From assembly GCF_017353515.1 (NCBI RefSeq), contig NZ_JAFMPY010000011.1, positions 1 to 64,000 on the forward strand: a DNA stretch of 64,000 nucleotides. Reading direction: 5' to 3'. Made by a program: the position numbers and the translations under genes. The stretch is from Jiella sonneratiae (GTDB taxonomy: Bacteria > Pseudomonadota > Alphaproteobacteria > Rhizobiales > Rhizobiaceae). The notes under the pieces were generated by a model. It made no database searches, was not told the DNA's origin, and saw only the letters and a program-made list of their open reading frames with translations. Numbering within the stretch: position 1 is the stretch's first letter; each line of letters starts with the position of its first letter. Below are positions 25,663 through 37,062 of this stretch, one piece after another.

Positions 25663-26931
25663 ATGTGGACATACCTTTCCGAATGGCTGCAGTTCGCGGT
25701 GCGGTGGATCCACGTCGTCACCGCCATCGCCTGGATCGGCTCGTCCTTCTATTTCATCGCCCTCGACCTCGGCCTGAGGCGCCGCCGCGCGCTGCCCGAG
25801 GGGGTTTCCGGCGAGGCCTGGCAGGTGCATGGCGGCGGCTTCTACAACATGCAGAAATACACCGTGGCGCCCGACGAGATGCCGGACGAACTCACCTGGT
25901 TCAAATGGGAGAGCTACGCGACCTGGCTGTCCGGCGCGGCGCTGCTCTTTCTCGTCTATTACGTCCAGGCCGATCTCTTCCTGATCGACCCTAAGGTCGC
26001 CGACCTGCCGGTCTGGGGCGCGAGCCTCATCGGCATCGCCGGCCTCGGCCTCGGCTGGATCGTCTACGACCTCCTCTGCAAGTCGCCGCTGAAGGAGAAC
26101 GACACGGCGCTGCTCGCCGTCCTCTTCGTCTATGTCGTCGCGTCGAGCTATCTGTTCTCCCAGGTGTTTTCCGGCCGCGGCGCGATGCTCCACACCGGCG
26201 CGCTGATCGCGACGATCATGACCGCCAACGTCTTCCTCCTGATCATTCCGAACCAGAAGATCGTCGTCGCCGATCTGAAAGCCGGCAGGAGCCCCGACCC
26301 CGCCCTCGGCAAGGCGGCCAAGCAGCGCTCGCTGCACAACAACTATCTGACGCTGCCGGTCGTCTTCCTGATGCTGTCGAACCATTATCCGCTGGCCTTC
26401 GCGACCGAGTGGAACTGGGCGATCGCCGGCCTCGTCCTTTTGATGGGCGCGGTCGTGCGGCACTTCTTCAACACCATGCATGCGACGGGCGAAAAGCTCT
26501 GGTGGTGCTGGCCGGTCGCCGGGATCCTCTTCACCATCGTCATCACGCTCTCCGGCGCGCCGGGCTGGCGCAGCGCCGGGGCCGGGGCCGGGGCCGGAGA
26601 CGAGAGCTCGCAGCGGGAATGGGGCGGCGATCCGCAATATGCGCTCGCCAACTCGCCGCATTTCGAGGCGGCGGAATCCATCGTGCTGTCGCGCTGCTCG
26701 ATGTGCCATGCGAAGGAGCCGCTCTGGCCGGGCATGATCCACGCGCCGAAGAACGTCCGCCTCGAGACGCCCGCCGAGATCGTCCACTACGCCGCCCTGA
26801 TCGAGCGCCAGGCGGTGCGCAGCCACGCCATGCCGCCCGGCAACGTCACCGGCCTCGAACCCGCCGAGCGCGAGATGCTGGGCCGCTGGCTCGCCGACGG
26901 TGCGGCGCCGGGTCTCGGTCGGGGACTGTAG
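25663..26931 (+). CDS. puuD: Membrane urate oxidase PuuD with cytochrome c domain
   Basis: 422 residues. PuuD is the membrane urate hydroxylase of many alphaproteobacteria. The N-terminal ~310 residues have about eight membrane helices with conserved His (WIHVVTAIAWIGSSFYFIAL, QRSLHNNYLTLPVVFLMLSNH, HFFNTMH). After a flexible Ala/Gly linker, a periplasmic cytochrome c domain carries the heme motif CSMCH (about residue 347). It converts urate to 5-hydroxyisourate, the UraH substrate, passing electrons to the respiratory chain. The ATG at 25663 begins at the first membrane helix; the frame is open upstream but not conserved. Confidence 0.94.
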   Translation: MWTYLSEWLQFAVRWIHVVTAIAWIGSSFYFIALDLGLRRRRALPEGVSGEAWQVHGGGFYNMQKYTVAPDEMPDELTWFKWESYATWLSGAALLFLVYYVQADLFLIDPKVADLPVWGASLIGIAGLGLGWIVYDLLCKSPLKENDTALLAVLFVYVVASSYLFSQVFSGRGAMLHTGALIATIMTANVFLLIIPNQKIVVADLKAGRSPDPALGKAAKQRSLHNNYLTLPVVFLMLSNHYPLAFATEWNWAIAGLVLLMGAVVRHFFNTMHATGEKLWWCWPVAGILFTIVITLSGAPGWRSAGAGAGAGDESSQREWGGDPQYALANSPHFEAAESIVLSRCSMCHAKEPLWPGMIHAPKNVRLETPAEIVHYAALIERQAVRSHAMPPGNVTGLEPAEREMLGRWLADGAAPGLGRGL

Positions 26932-26989
26932 GAACCGGGGCTGCGGGGAGGGGCTGTCGGGCCGCCGCGTTTGCGGCTATGACCGGGAC

Positions 26990-28378
26990 ATGACAGCAAG
27001 GCCCGGCACGATCGCGATCCGCGGACGGCTTCTCTCCTTCGATGCGGACCCCGCGATCGAGGCGGAGGCGCGCGCCGTCCGCTTCATCGAGGACGGCATC
27101 GTCGTCGTGCGCGACGGCCTGGTCGCCGAGGTCGGCGAAGGGCCGGCGATCGCCCGCCGCCTCGATCCCGGAACGCCGCTCGTCGACCACCGGCCGCATC
27201 TCGTCCTGCCGGGCTTCGTCGATCCGCACCTGCATCTGCCGCAGACCCAGGTGATCGCCTCCTACGGCACCGAGCTGATGGAGTGGCTGCAGAAATACAC
27301 CTTTCCGGAAGAGCTGCGCTACGGCGACTCCGGCGTTGCCGGCGATGCCGCGCGCTTCCTGCTCGATACGCTGGCGGCGAACGGCACGACGACGGCGGCG
27401 GTCTACTGCACCTCCCATCCGATCAGCGCCGAGGCCTTCTTCCACGAGGCCGGGCGGCGGAACCTCAGGATGGTCGCCGGCAAGGTGATGATGGACCGCA
27501 ACGCCCCGGCGGGCCTCCTCGACACGCCGCAGCGTGGCTACGACGAGACAAAGGAGTTGATCGCGACGTGGCACGGCCGCGGCCGGCTCGAAGTCGCGAT
27601 CACGCCGCGCTTCGCCCCGACCTCGACCGAGGCGCAGCTGGAAGCCGCCGGGGCGCTCGCTGCCGAATATCCCGAGCTGCCGGTCCAGACGCATCTCTCC
27701 GAGAACGCCGCCGAGATCGCCTATGTCGCGGAGGCCTTGCCCTGGTCGACGGACTATACGGACGTCTACGAGCGCTACGGTCTCGTCCGCCCCCGCGCGC
27801 TCTTCGGCCACTGCATCCATCTTACCGGCCGCGAGCGCGCGGCGCTCGCCGAAAAGGGCGCGTCGGCGATCTTCTGCCCGACCTCCAACCTCTTCCTCGG
27901 TTCGGGGCTCTACGACCTTTCTGCATCCCGCGCCGCCGGCCTCATGACCGGGATCGCCACCGACATCGGCGGCGGCACCTCCTATTCGATGCTGACGACG
28001 GCCGCGGAGGGCTACAAGGTGCTGGCGCTGAAGGGCCAGAAGCTGCCCGCCTTCGAGGCCTTCCACATGCTGACGGCCGGCAATGCCGCCGCCATGGGCC
28101 TTCAGGACAGGGTCGGCCGGCTGGCGCCGGGCCTCGAGGCCGACATCGTCGTCCTCGACAGCCGCGCCACCGAGGCGATGCGCCGGCGCATGGAGCGCGT
28201 CGAGACGCTTGCCGAGGAGCTGTTTGCCCTAATGATCCTCGGCGACGAGCGGGCGACCGTCGCCACCTATGCGATGGGACGGCGGATCTTCGACCGCCAT
28301 CACGCCGGCCGTCTGGCGCCGAAGCTCGACCAGCCGCCGCAGCCGAAGACCCCGCAAGGCGGCGAGAGCGCGCAGTAG
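26990..28378 (+). CDS. guaD: Guanine deaminase
   Basis: 462 residues, amidohydrolase superfamily. Metal-binding PGFVDPHLHLPQ, the guanine deaminase-specific YTFPEE and YCTSHP segments, PVQTHLSENAAEI, LFGHCIHL, and the metal aspartate region ATDIGGGTSYSM are all present. It deaminates guanine to xanthine for XdhAB. The ATG at 26990 opens directly before the conserved N-terminal strand; its ribosome site is weak, and the 58-base gap to puuD suggests cotranscription. It converges on the next gene with one base between stops. Confidence 0.95.
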   Translation: MTARPGTIAIRGRLLSFDADPAIEAEARAVRFIEDGIVVVRDGLVAEVGEGPAIARRLDPGTPLVDHRPHLVLPGFVDPHLHLPQTQVIASYGTELMEWLQKYTFPEELRYGDSGVAGDAARFLLDTLAANGTTTAAVYCTSHPISAEAFFHEAGRRNLRMVAGKVMMDRNAPAGLLDTPQRGYDETKELIATWHGRGRLEVAITPRFAPTSTEAQLEAAGALAAEYPELPVQTHLSENAAEIAYVAEALPWSTDYTDVYERYGLVRPRALFGHCIHLTGRERAALAEKGASAIFCPTSNLFLGSGLYDLSASRAAGLMTGIATDIGGGTSYSMLTTAAEGYKVLALKGQKLPAFEAFHMLTAGNAAAMGLQDRVGRLAPGLEADIVVLDSRATEAMRRRMERVETLAEELFALMILGDERATVATYAMGRRIFDRHHAGRLAPKLDQPPQPKTPQGGESAQ

Positions 28379-28379
28379 G

Positions 28380-28967
28380 TCAAGTGGAGGCGAGGCGGCC
28401 GCCCTCTGCCCGTTTCGCGGCTTCGATTTCGCCGAACGTCCGGAGGTCGTGCGGTGAGTAGTGCAGAATGTTCTTCAGCAGGTTCTGCCGCGCGCTGATC
28501 CTGATGAGAGCGCTCTTGTCTGGCCGCCCGAAGCTTTCCTGCACGGCGTTGTAGGCGATCGCGTTGACGACATGGTAGGTCGGCGGCTCCTCGCCGTAGA
28601 AGGTCGCCATTTCGCTCTCGATTTCCGCGGCCAGACGGTCCGGCTCGCTCCCCGGCCGCTCCGCCTTTGCCAACAGGCCGTAGAAGCGGGCCTGGAACAT
28701 CGCGTGGTCGCGGGCGCGGCCGCCGAAGTTGAAGACGAGCTGCAGGCCTCCGACGAGCGCGACGAGAAAGCCGATCGCGAGAGCCGCGTTGTTCTCGTCA
28801 CCGATCGTCCGTGCCGTCACCTGCGCGACGCTGGCGGCGCCGAGGAGGAGGACGGCGAGGTTGCCGAGCCGTTCGCAGCGCTCGAAGAATTGCCGGCGCA
28901 TCGAATGATAGATGCCATTCCGCATGGCGCGCATTCGGGTGAGGTCGATTGGAGTGAGATCGCTCAT
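28380..28967 (-). CDS. Two-helix membrane protein, SLATT-like
   Basis: 195 residues from the ATG at 28967. A cytoplasmic start with YHSMRRQFFERCERLG is followed by two membrane helices (LAVLLLGAASVAQV and ALAIGFLVALVGGLQLVF, about residues 34-80), a basic segment GGRARDHAMFQARFYGLLAKAE and a soluble helical C-terminus. This layout, in particular the YHsxRR start and the paired helices, resembles SLATT domains, which in other systems act as pore-forming effectors beside nucleotide-signalling or NAD-sensing genes. No SMODS, SLOG or other partner gene is adjacent, so defence function is only a possibility. The family call was made by eye. Confidence 0.6.
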   Translation of the reverse strand: MSDLTPIDLTRMRAMRNGIYHSMRRQFFERCERLGNLAVLLLGAASVAQVTARTIGDENNAALAIGFLVALVGGLQLVFNFGGRARDHAMFQARFYGLLAKAERPGSEPDRLAAEIESEMATFYGEEPPTYHVVNAIAYNAVQESFGRPDKSALIRISARQNLLKNILHYSPHDLRTFGEIEAAKRAEGGRLAST

Positions 28968-29426
28968 CGCGTCAATATACACACCTGCGTCGTCTATTTC
29001 CCGTCTTTCGGGGGACGTGGATCGGGAGGAAGTCTGCCGGCGTCGCGATCCTGCCTGACGATCTCCCGCGAAATGCGCGCCTGATTTGCCGGCGAAAGCG
29101 GGCCGGGCCGGCGTCTGCCGCCGTCGGAGGAGCCTTGGCGATCGCTGCCGGCACCGCGACTTCCCCCATGTCGCGGATCCTTTCCCACACCACGCTCCTC
29201 GAACCCTTAGTTGCATGATGTCCTGGATGCAATGAGGCAGTCAACACGACGAGCCGACGGAGGTGCGCGCTTTTTCGCCTCGGAGGGTCGAACCCCGGAG
29301 CCTCTTCGGGCGTTGCGACTGGACATGCCACCCGGCCCGCCTATCCCTTAACCAAGTGCTCAGCGACCGCCGTCACCTGTCGGCGGTCATCGCCCGACCC
29401 GAAATCTCGTCTCGGAAGGTTCGTGC
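28968..29426. other. Divergent intergenic region, SLATT-like gene and glgE
   Basis: 459 bases with no gene I can support. A 64-codon minus-strand frame (28994-29188) is charged and Pro/Arg-rich with no recognised family. The region should carry the promoters of the SLATT-like gene and the glgE operon; a single TTAACC half-site lies at 29348-29353, about 75 bases before glgE. Confidence 0.45.
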
Positions 29427-31469
29427 ATGTCCGATGTGGAATTGCAGTCGAAGAAGCCGAAAAAGTCCGCGAAAGCCGGCGACCCGGCGAGCGAGGCGCG
29501 GCTCTTCGCCCTTGCCGAGAACCGTGTGGCGATCGAGGGCGTCGAGCCCGAGATCGACGGTGGCCGCTTTGCGGTCAAGCGGGTCGTCGGCGAGCCGCTG
29601 ACCGTCTCGGCGGACATCTTCTGCGACGGACACGACAAGATCGACGCCGCGCTGATCTACGGCCCGGCCGAGGTCGACCCGGCGAAATGGTCCGAGGTGA
29701 AGTTCGAATTCGTGGAGAACGACCGCTGGCAGGCGACGGTCACCTTCGACCGGCCCGGGCCGTATCGCTATTCCATCATCGCCTGGCGCGACCTCTACGC
29801 CTCCTGGCGGGACGAGGCGAAGAAGAAGCGCGCCGTCGGCAAGCTCACCGACCTCGAACTCATCGAGGCGCGCGAACTCGTCGCCAAAGCCGCCGATTCC
29901 GGCCGCGGAACGCGAGCCGATCAGCGGGGCCTCGCCAAGCTCTCCGAAAAGCTCGAAAAGCTCGGCCAGAAGGGCGATCATGAGGGCCAGTATGCGCTGC
30001 TGGCCTCCGACGAAGCGATCGGCCTCCTCATGGCCGCCGGCCACCGCACGCATCTGTCGCGCTATCCCGGGCAGGTGCCGGTCTGGGTCGACCGCGAGCG
30101 GGCGGCCTTCTCGGCCTGGTACGAGCTCTTCCCGCGCTCGCAGTCCGGCGATGCGGGCCGCCACGGTACTTTCGACGACGTCATCGCCCGCCTGCCGGAC
30201 ATCGAGGCGATGGGCTTCGACGTCCTTTATTTTCCGCCGATCCATCCGATCGGCGTCACCAACCGCAAGGGCAAGAACAACTCGCTGAAGGCCGAGCCCG
30301 GCGAGCCGGGCAGCCCCTATGCGATCGGCGGCAAGGAGGGCGGCCACCTCGCCATCCATCGCGAACTCGGGACCTTCGACGACTTCCACCGGCTGATCGA
30401 CGAGGCGAAGAAGCACGGCCTCGAGATCGCCCTCGACATCGCGCTCAACGCCTCGCCGGACCATCCCTGGATCAAGGAGCATCCGGAGTGGTTCGACTGG
30501 CGACCGGACGGCACGATCAAATATGCCGAGAATCCGCCGAAGCGCTACGAGGACATCGTCAACTTCCACTTCTACCGCGGCGCGCTGCCTTCGCTGTGGT
30601 TCGCCATGCGCGACATGTTCCTGCACTGGATGAAGCACGGCGTCCGGATCTTCCGCATCGACAATCCGCACACCAAGGCCTACCCGTTCTGGGAGTGGGT
30701 GATCGGCGAGGCGCGCAAGGTCGATCCCGGCGTCATCTTCCTCGCCGAGGCCTTCACCCGCCCGAAGGTGATGAAGCGCCTCGCCAAGGTCGGCTACAAC
30801 CAGTCCTATTCCTACTTCACCTGGCGGAACGAGAAGTGGGAACTCGCGGAATATCTGACCGAGCTGACCACCGAGGAATGCGCCGAATACATGCGGCCGA
30901 ACTTTTTCGTGAACACGCCGGACATCAACCCGATCTATCTGCAGACCTCGGGCCGCCCGGGCTTCCGCACGCGGCTCGCCCTCGCAGCCTCGCTCGCCGG
31001 CAATTACGGGATCTATTCCGGCTTCGAGCTCTGCGAATTCCTGCCCATCCCCGGCAAGGAAGAGTATCTGAACTCCGAAAAATACGAGATCCGCGCCTTC
31101 GACTGGCATGCCGAAGGCAACATCCGCGACGACATCGTCTTCTTCAACCGGCTGAGGAAGGACGAGGCGGCGATGAAGGACTTCCGCTCGCTCGCCTTCT
31201 TCAACTTCTGGAACGAGCAGGTCCTCTACTACGGCAAGCGGACGAAGGATCGTTCGTCCTATCTCCTGTTCATGGTGAACCTCGATCCGCATCACGATCA
31301 GGGCGGGCATTTCGAGGTGCCGCTGTGGGAGTTCGGCCTGCCGGACGACGCGACGATCCATGCGACCGACATGGCGACCGGCAACGCCTTCGCCTGGACC
31401 GGCAAGATCCAGCACTGGTGGCTGAATCCGCAGGACCGGCCCTACGCCGTCTTCAAGCTGTCCCGATAA
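29427..31469 (+). CDS. glgE: Maltosyltransferase GlgE
   Basis: 680 residues, the full GlgE length. It extends alpha-1,4-glucan with maltose units from maltose 1-phosphate. An N-terminal DUF3416-like beta-sandwich (about 25-140) and helical insert precede the GH13 barrel. The nucleophile Asp is in [11 protein letters not shown] (about residue 411), the acid/base Glu in IFLAEAF (about 440), and the third Asp in NTPDIN (about 495). The substrate would be made by the maltokinase half of the next gene. The gene leads a three-gene operon; the following gene starts 29 bases after its stop. Confidence 0.96.
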   Translation: MSDVELQSKKPKKSAKAGDPASEARLFALAENRVAIEGVEPEIDGGRFAVKRVVGEPLTVSADIFCDGHDKIDAALIYGPAEVDPAKWSEVKFEFVENDRWQATVTFDRPGPYRYSIIAWRDLYASWRDEAKKKRAVGKLTDLELIEARELVAKAADSGRGTRADQRGLAKLSEKLEKLGQKGDHEGQYALLASDEAIGLLMAAGHRTHLSRYPGQVPVWVDRERAAFSAWYELFPRSQSGDAGRHGTFDDVIARLPDIEAMGFDVLYFPPIHPIGVTNRKGKNNSLKAEPGEPGSPYAIGGKEGGHLAIHRELGTFDDFHRLIDEAKKHGLEIALDIALNASPDHPWIKEHPEWFDWRPDGTIKYAENPPKRYEDIVNFHFYRGALPSLWFAMRDMFLHWMKHGVRIFRIDNPHTKAYPFWEWVIGEARKVDPGVIFLAEAFTRPKVMKRLAKVGYNQSYSYFTWRNEKWELAEYLTELTTEECAEYMRPNFFVNTPDINPIYLQTSGRPGFRTRLALAASLAGNYGIYSGFELCEFLPIPGKEEYLNSEKYEIRAFDWHAEGNIRDDIVFFNRLRKDEAAMKDFRSLAFFNFWNEQVLYYGKRTKDRSSYLLFMVNLDPHHDQGGHFEVPLWEFGLPDDATIHATDMATGNAFAWTGKIQHWWLNPQDRPYAVFKLSR

Positions 31470-31498
31470 GAACCAGAACGCCGAAAGCGCCCGCCTCA

Positions 31499-34400
31499 AT
31501 GAACGAGTTTGCCGCCATCGTCGCCCCGGAGACCACTTCTGGGCCGGATCTCAACGCCCCGGACTGGTACAAGGACGCGATCATCTACCAGCTCCACGTC
31601 AAGACCTTCGTCGATTCGAACGGCGACGGGATCGGCGACTTCGCCGGCCTGTTGTCCCGGCTCGACTACATCCAGGAGCTCGGCGTCACCGCGATCTGGC
31701 TCCTGCCGTTCTACCCGTCGCCGCTGCGCGACGACGGCTACGACATCTCCGACTACCGCTCGGTGAACCCGTCCTACGGCACGCTGGAAGACGTCGAGCG
31801 GCTGATCGAGGAGGCGCACAAGCGCGGCATGCGGGTGATCACCGAGCTGGTGATCAACCACACCTCCGACCAGCATCCCTGGTTCCAGGCGGCGCGGCGC
31901 GCGCCGAAGGGGAGCCCCGAGCGCGACTTCTACGTCTGGGCGGACGACGACAAGGGCTACGACCTCACCCGCATTATCTTCCTCGACACGGAGACCTCGA
32001 ACTGGACCTGGGATCCGGTCGCCCAGCAGTATTTCTGGCACCGCTTCTATTCGCACCAGCCGGATCTCAACTTCGACAATCCGAAGGTCATGGAGGAGGT
32101 TCTCTCCACCATGCATTTCTGGCTGGACAAGGGGGTCGACGGGCTGCGCCTCGACGCGATCCCCTATCTCGTCGAACGCGAGGGTACCAACAACGAGAAC
32201 CTGCCCGAGACCCACGACGTCCTGAAGGCGATCCGCGCCGATCTCGACGTGCACTATCCCGGCAAGATGCTGCTCGCCGAGGCGAACCAGTGGCCGGAGG
32301 ATACGCGGCCGTATTTCGGCGAGGGCGACGAATGCCACATGGCGTTCCACTTCCCGCTGATGCCGCGCATGTACATGGCGCTGGCCCAGGAAGACCGGCA
32401 CCCGATCACCGACATCATGCGCCAGACGCCGGACATCCCGGACAACTGCCAGTGGGCAATCTTCCTCAGGAACCACGACGAGTTGACGCTCGAAATGGTG
32501 ACGGAGGAGGAGCGCGACTATCTCTGGTCGACCTATGCCGCCGACACCCGCGCCCGCATCAATCTCGGCATCCGCCGGCGCCTGGCGCCGCTGATGGGCA
32601 ACGACCGGCGCAAGGTCGAGCTCCTGAACGCTCTCCTGATGTCCATGCCCGGGACGCCCGTCGTCTATTACGGCGACGAGATCGGCATGGGCGACAACTA
32701 CTATCTCGGCGACCGCGACGGTGTCAGGACGCCGATGCAGTGGTCGGCCGACCGCAACGGCGGCTTCTCGCGCTCCGATCCGCAGCGGCTCTATCTGCCG
32801 GTGATCCAGGACGCGGTCTACGGCTACCAGGCCCTCAACGTCGAGGCGCAGTCGAACAATCCCGCCTCGCAGCTCAACTGGATGCGGCGGCTGATCCAGG
32901 TGCGCCGGACGAAGGAGGCCTTCGGGCGCGGCGAGATCAACTTCATCCTGCCCTCCAACCGCAAGGTCCTCGTCTATCTGCGCGAATTCGCCGAGGAGCG
33001 GGTGCTGTGCGTCGCCAATCTCTCGGGCTCCGCCCAGGCGGTCGAGATCGACCTTTCGGCCTATGCCGGCTCGGTGCCGATCGAGATGCTGGGGCTTTCC
33101 GCCTTCCCGCAGATCGGCACGCAGCCCTACGTCCTGACGCTGCCGGCCTACGGCTTCTTCTGGTTCGATCTCGCCGACGGCAGTGCGGCGCAACAGCGCT
33201 ATCCCTCCGCGCCGGTGGCGCTGCCGGCCTTCTCGACGCTGGTCGCCCAGGGCGATCTCAAGGCGACGGTCGGCGGGCGCAACCTCACCGAACTGAAGAC
33301 GATCCTGCCCGACTACGTCGCCAACCAGCGCTGGTTCGCCGGCAAGGCGGCCGGGCGGCGGGCCCTCGACGTCTCGGTGCTCGGCCCGCCGTCGCCGGAC
33401 AGCCGCCGCCACCTCCTCACCGAACTGCGGGTCGACACGCCGGACGGCGGCCAGAACTATTTCATGCCGCTGTCGGTGCGCTGGGGCGAGGCGCATCTGT
33501 CGACCCAGGACCCGGACCTGCCCTACACCATCGCGAAGGTGCGCCAGGGGCCGCGCATCGGCGCGCTGATCGACGGCACGCGCAGCGCCGATTTCGCCAA
33601 GGTCGTGATCGCGCTGATCGCGGCGGACGCCGGCGTCGAGCTCTCCGGCGGCGAACTCGTCGTCGAGGCTTCGGCGAGCGAGCGCGAGGGGCTCGCCCGC
33701 ACCCTTCTCGTCGACAACGATGCCATCCGCGTCCTGTCCGGCGAACAGTCGAACACCTCGCTGCTGATCGGCGGCGAGGCGATCCTGAAATACTACCGGC
33801 GGCTGCGCGACGGCATCCAGCCGGAACTCGAGGTCACCCGCTTCCTCACCGAAAAAACCGACTTCGAGGCCGCACCGGCGCTCTACGGTTCGATCGAGCT
33901 GAAGCGGCCGGACGGAACCCGCACCGCCATCGCGGCGCTGTTCGAGCAGGTGCAGAATCAGGGCGATGCCTGGACGGTGATCGTCGAGGCGCTGGCGCGC
34001 TACCTGCGCGATCACGCCTATGCCCATCAGCCGCTCGCCGACGAGAATCTCGAAACCGGCGCGCTCAGCGAACCGAAGCTGCAGATCCAGATCGATCCGG
34101 CCGAGGTTCTCGGGCGCCGCACCGGCGAGATGCATGCCGCGCTCGCCACCTCGACCGGGGATCCGGCTTTCGAACCCGAGCCCCTCGACGACGACAGCTA
34201 CATGGCGATCGTCAACGAAGCGAAGGAGGATGCGCGCGAGGCGCTGGGCGTCCTCGCCAAGGCGCGCGCGAACCTGCCGGCCGAGGAGATGGAGAACGTC
34301 GACCGGCTGCTCGGGTCGGAAAAGGACATCCTCACCTTCTTCGACCGCTTCGGCGGGCTGAAGGTCGAGGCAGCGAGAACCCGCATCCACGGCGACTACC

Positions 34401-34831
34401 ATCTCGGTCAGATCCTCGTCGCCAAGAACGACGTCGTCATCCTGGATTTCGAGGGCGAGCCGGGCCGGTCGCTGGAGGAGCGCCGCGCCAAGACCTCGCC
34501 GCTGCGGGACGTCGCCGGCATGCTGCGCTCGTTCGACTACGCGGCTTTCGCCGCGAGGGACCGCTCCGGCCCCGTCGACGAGGCGACGGCCGAAAGGCTG
34601 CGCGAGATGGCGACGAGCTGGCGCGACGAGGTGAGCGAGCAGTTCCTCCTGCACTGGAGCGAGGCGTCGAAGATCGCCCTCGACGAGCCGATGCGCCAAC
34701 TGCTCGATCTCTTCGTCCTGCAGAAGGCCTTCTACGAGCTTCGTTACGAGGCCGCCATGCGGCCTGCATGGCTGTCGATTCCCCTGCGCGGCATCGTCGC
34801 CCTCCTCGAGAAACGACAGGTACTGAAATGA
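31499..34831 (+). CDS. treS: Trehalose synthase - maltokinase fusion
   Basis: 1110 residues. Residues ~20-560 are TreS, a GH13 enzyme that interconverts trehalose and maltose: [18 protein letters not shown], nucleophile Asp in [10 protein letters not shown] (about 218), Glu in [11 protein letters not shown] (about 260), FLRNHDELT (about 325). Residues ~580-1110 are a maltokinase (Pep2-like): the N-terminal cap with NQRWFAGK, then the kinase core with [12 protein letters not shown] (catalytic Asp, about 964) and the metal Asp in VILDFEGEP (about 982). Fusion lets trehalose be turned into maltose 1-phosphate for GlgE in one protein. Its stop overlaps the glgB ATG (ATGA). Confidence 0.96.
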   Translation: MNEFAAIVAPETTSGPDLNAPDWYKDAIIYQLHVKTFVDSNGDGIGDFAGLLSRLDYIQELGVTAIWLLPFYPSPLRDDGYDISDYRSVNPSYGTLEDVERLIEEAHKRGMRVITELVINHTSDQHPWFQAARRAPKGSPERDFYVWADDDKGYDLTRIIFLDTETSNWTWDPVAQQYFWHRFYSHQPDLNFDNPKVMEEVLSTMHFWLDKGVDGLRLDAIPYLVEREGTNNENLPETHDVLKAIRADLDVHYPGKMLLAEANQWPEDTRPYFGEGDECHMAFHFPLMPRMYMALAQEDRHPITDIMRQTPDIPDNCQWAIFLRNHDELTLEMVTEEERDYLWSTYAADTRARINLGIRRRLAPLMGNDRRKVELLNALLMSMPGTPVVYYGDEIGMGDNYYLGDRDGVRTPMQWSADRNGGFSRSDPQRLYLPVIQDAVYGYQALNVEAQSNNPASQLNWMRRLIQVRRTKEAFGRGEINFILPSNRKVLVYLREFAEERVLCVANLSGSAQAVEIDLSAYAGSVPIEMLGLSAFPQIGTQPYVLTLPAYGFFWFDLADGSAAQQRYPSAPVALPAFSTLVAQGDLKATVGGRNLTELKTILPDYVANQRWFAGKAAGRRALDVSVLGPPSPDSRRHLLTELRVDTPDGGQNYFMPLSVRWGEAHLSTQDPDLPYTIAKVRQGPRIGALIDGTRSADFAKVVIALIAADAGVELSGGELVVEASASEREGLARTLLVDNDAIRVLSGEQSNTSLLIGGEAILKYYRRLRDGIQPELEVTRFLTEKTDFEAAPALYGSIELKRPDGTRTAIAALFEQVQNQGDAWTVIVEALARYLRDHAYAHQPLADENLETGALSEPKLQIQIDPAEVLGRRTGEMHAALATSTGDPAFEPEPLDDDSYMAIVNEAKEDAREALGVLAKARANLPAEEMENVDRLLGSEKDILTFFDRFGGLKVEAARTRIHGDYHLGQILVAKNDVVILDFEGEPGRSLEERRAKTSPLRDVAGMLRSFDYAAFAARDRSGPVDEATAERLREMATSWRDEVSEQFLLHWSEASKIALDEPMRQLLDLFVLQKAFYELRYEAAMRPAWLSIPLRGIVALLEKRQVLK

Positions 34832-37050
34832 ACATGATTCCCGCAAAACCTCCCGAAGGCGTCGAGCACAGGCCCGACGAGCGCCAGGCCTGGGAGATCG
34901 GTCGCGGCGTTCACGGCGACCCGTTCTCGATCCTCGGCCGCTTCCCCACAGACGGCGGCGCGATCGTCCGGGTCTACCGGCCCGGCGCGCATTCGGCCAA
35001 GGTGGTCGACGCCGGCGGCAAGGAACTCGCCTTGCTGGAATCCTTCGGTCCTGAAGGGTTCTTCACCGGCTACGTGCCCGGCCTCGACGGCGGCGCCGCC
35101 TATCGCATGCGCTACGGCCATGGCGGCGGCCAGGAGTGGGACGAGGAGGATCCCTACCGCTTCGGACCGATCCTTGGCGATCAGGACGTCTATCTTCTCG
35201 CCGAGGGCAACCACTACCGCTTCTACGAGAAGCTCGGGGCCCATCCCAAGGAGATGGACGGCACCTCCGGCGTCGCCTTCGCGGTCTGGGCGCCGGGCGC
35301 CCGCCGCGTCTCGGTGGTCGGCCACTTCAATTCCTGGGACGGCCGGCGCTCGGTCATGCGCAAGCGTCACGAATGCGGCGTCTGGGAGCTCTTCGTGCCG
35401 AATCTCGGCAGGGGCGAGGTCTACAAGTTCGAGGTGATCGGTCCGGACGGCAACGTGCAGCCGCTGAAGGCCGATCCCGTCGGCTTCCGGCAGGAACTCG
35501 CTCCCTCCACCGCCTCGCTCGTCGACGGCCTCGTCGAGCACGAGTGGCAGGACGCCGAGTTCCGCGCCCAGCCCGACGACTGGCAGAGCCGCGAGAAGCC
35601 GATCGCCATCTACGAGGTGCATCTCGGCTCCTGGCGCCGCGGCGACGGTAACGAGATGCTCGACTACGACGCGCTCGCCCGCGAGCTCGTCCCCTATGTC
35701 AAGGACATGGGCTTCACCCATGTGGAGTTCCTGCCGGTCTCCGAGCACCCGTTCTACGGCTCCTGGGGCTACCAGCCGATCGGCCTCTTCGCGCCGACCT
35801 CGCGCTGGGGATCGCCCGAGGCCTTCGCGCGGCTCGTCGACGCGCTGCATCAGGAGGGGATCGGCGTTCTCCTCGACTGGGTGCCCGGCCACTTCCCGAC
35901 CGACGTGCACGGCCTCGTGCGCTTCGACGGCACGGCGATCTACGAGCATCCGGATCCGCGGCGCGGCTTCCACAAGGACTGGAACACGCTGATCTACGAC
36001 TACGGCCGGCCGCAGGTGAAGAACTTCCTCGTCGCCAACGGCATGTACTGGCTCGACCGCTTCCACATCGACGGGCTGCGCGTCGATGCCGTCGCCTCGA
36101 TGCTGTATCTCGACTATTCCCGCTCGCACGGGGAATGGGAGCCGAACATCTACGGCGGCCGCGAGAACCTCGAGGCGATCACCTTCCTGAAGGACGCCAA
36201 CGAGCGGATCGGCGAGTACTACCCGAAGGCGACCACCCACGCCGAGGAATCGACGGCCTTTCCGGACGTGTCGAAGCCGACCTATGCCGGTGGCCTCGGC
36301 TTTCACTTCAAGTGGAACATGGGCTGGATGCACGACACCCTGCATTACATGCAGGAGGACCCGGTCAACCGGCGCTACCACCATCATCACATGACCTTCG
36401 GGATGGTCTACGCCTATTCGGAAAACTTCGTCCTGCCGCTCTCCCACGACGAGGTCGTCTACGGAAAGGGCTCGCTGCTCGGCAAGATGCCCGGCGACGA
36501 GTGGCAGAAGTTCGCCAATCTGAGGGCCTATTTCGGCTTCATGTGGACCCACCCCGGCAAGAAGCTGCTGTTCATGGGCGGCGAGTTCGGCCAGTGGGCG
36601 GAATGGAACCACGACCAGTCGCTCGACTGGCACCTGCTCGACAATCCGCGGCATGCCGGCGTCCAGAGGCTGGTGCGCGACCTCAACACCCTCTACCGCG
36701 AGGTGCCGGCGCTGCATCAGCTCGACTGCGACCCCGGCGGCTTCGAATGGGTCGACACCGCCAATGTCGACGAGAGCGTCATCGCCTTCCTGCGCAAGGA
36801 CCGCGACGGGCGGCAGGTGCTGATCGTCTCGAACTTCACGCCGATCCCCCGGCACGACTACCGGGTCGGCGTCTCGAAGGACGGCACCTGGACGGAACGG
36901 CTGAACACCGATGCGGAGATCTACGGCGGCTCGAATGTCGGCAACATGGGCGGCAAGGCGGCGGAAGAGCATTCCGTCCACGGACGGCCCTATTCGATCT
37001 CGCTGACGCTTCCGCCGCTCGCGACCGTCGTCATGGTCCACGAAGGCTGA
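34828..37050 (+). CDS. glgB: 1,4-alpha-glucan branching enzyme GlgB
   Basis: 740 residues with two N-terminal CBM48-like modules (about 20-120 and 125-225) and the GH13 barrel. Nucleophile Asp is in [12 protein letters not shown] (about 418), acid/base Glu in [10 protein letters not shown] (about 472), and the LPLSHDEVV and [15 protein letters not shown] motifs are intact. It adds alpha-1,6 branches to the glucan made by GlgE. The frame is open upstream for a long way in the shadow of treS; the ATG overlapping the treS stop is the real start. It converges on the GGDEF gene with a 12-base gap and no clear terminator. Confidence 0.96.
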   Translation: MNMIPAKPPEGVEHRPDERQAWEIGRGVHGDPFSILGRFPTDGGAIVRVYRPGAHSAKVVDAGGKELALLESFGPEGFFTGYVPGLDGGAAYRMRYGHGGGQEWDEEDPYRFGPILGDQDVYLLAEGNHYRFYEKLGAHPKEMDGTSGVAFAVWAPGARRVSVVGHFNSWDGRRSVMRKRHECGVWELFVPNLGRGEVYKFEVIGPDGNVQPLKADPVGFRQELAPSTASLVDGLVEHEWQDAEFRAQPDDWQSREKPIAIYEVHLGSWRRGDGNEMLDYDALARELVPYVKDMGFTHVEFLPVSEHPFYGSWGYQPIGLFAPTSRWGSPEAFARLVDALHQEGIGVLLDWVPGHFPTDVHGLVRFDGTAIYEHPDPRRGFHKDWNTLIYDYGRPQVKNFLVANGMYWLDRFHIDGLRVDAVASMLYLDYSRSHGEWEPNIYGGRENLEAITFLKDANERIGEYYPKATTHAEESTAFPDVSKPTYAGGLGFHFKWNMGWMHDTLHYMQEDPVNRRYHHHHMTFGMVYAYSENFVLPLSHDEVVYGKGSLLGKMPGDEWQKFANLRAYFGFMWTHPGKKLLFMGGEFGQWAEWNHDQSLDWHLLDNPRHAGVQRLVRDLNTLYREVPALHQLDCDPGGFEWVDTANVDESVIAFLRKDRDGRQVLIVSNFTPIPRHDYRVGVSKDGTWTERLNTDAEIYGGSNVGNMGGKAAEEHSVHGRPYSISLTLPPLATVVMVHEG

Positions 37051-37062
37051 GGCACCGTCCGC

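Noticed and set aside
25285-26826. A CRISPR-like reading of the repeated C- and G-runs near 25.4 and 19.3 kb
   Set aside because: Only two inverted arms per element, no regular spacers, and no cas gene in the window.
29270-29325. A tRNA-like T-arm (GGTTCGACC with a 5 bp stem) on the minus strand
   Set aside because: No matching acceptor stem, D-arm or anticodon arm could be folded around it, and no tmRNA-like partner was seen.
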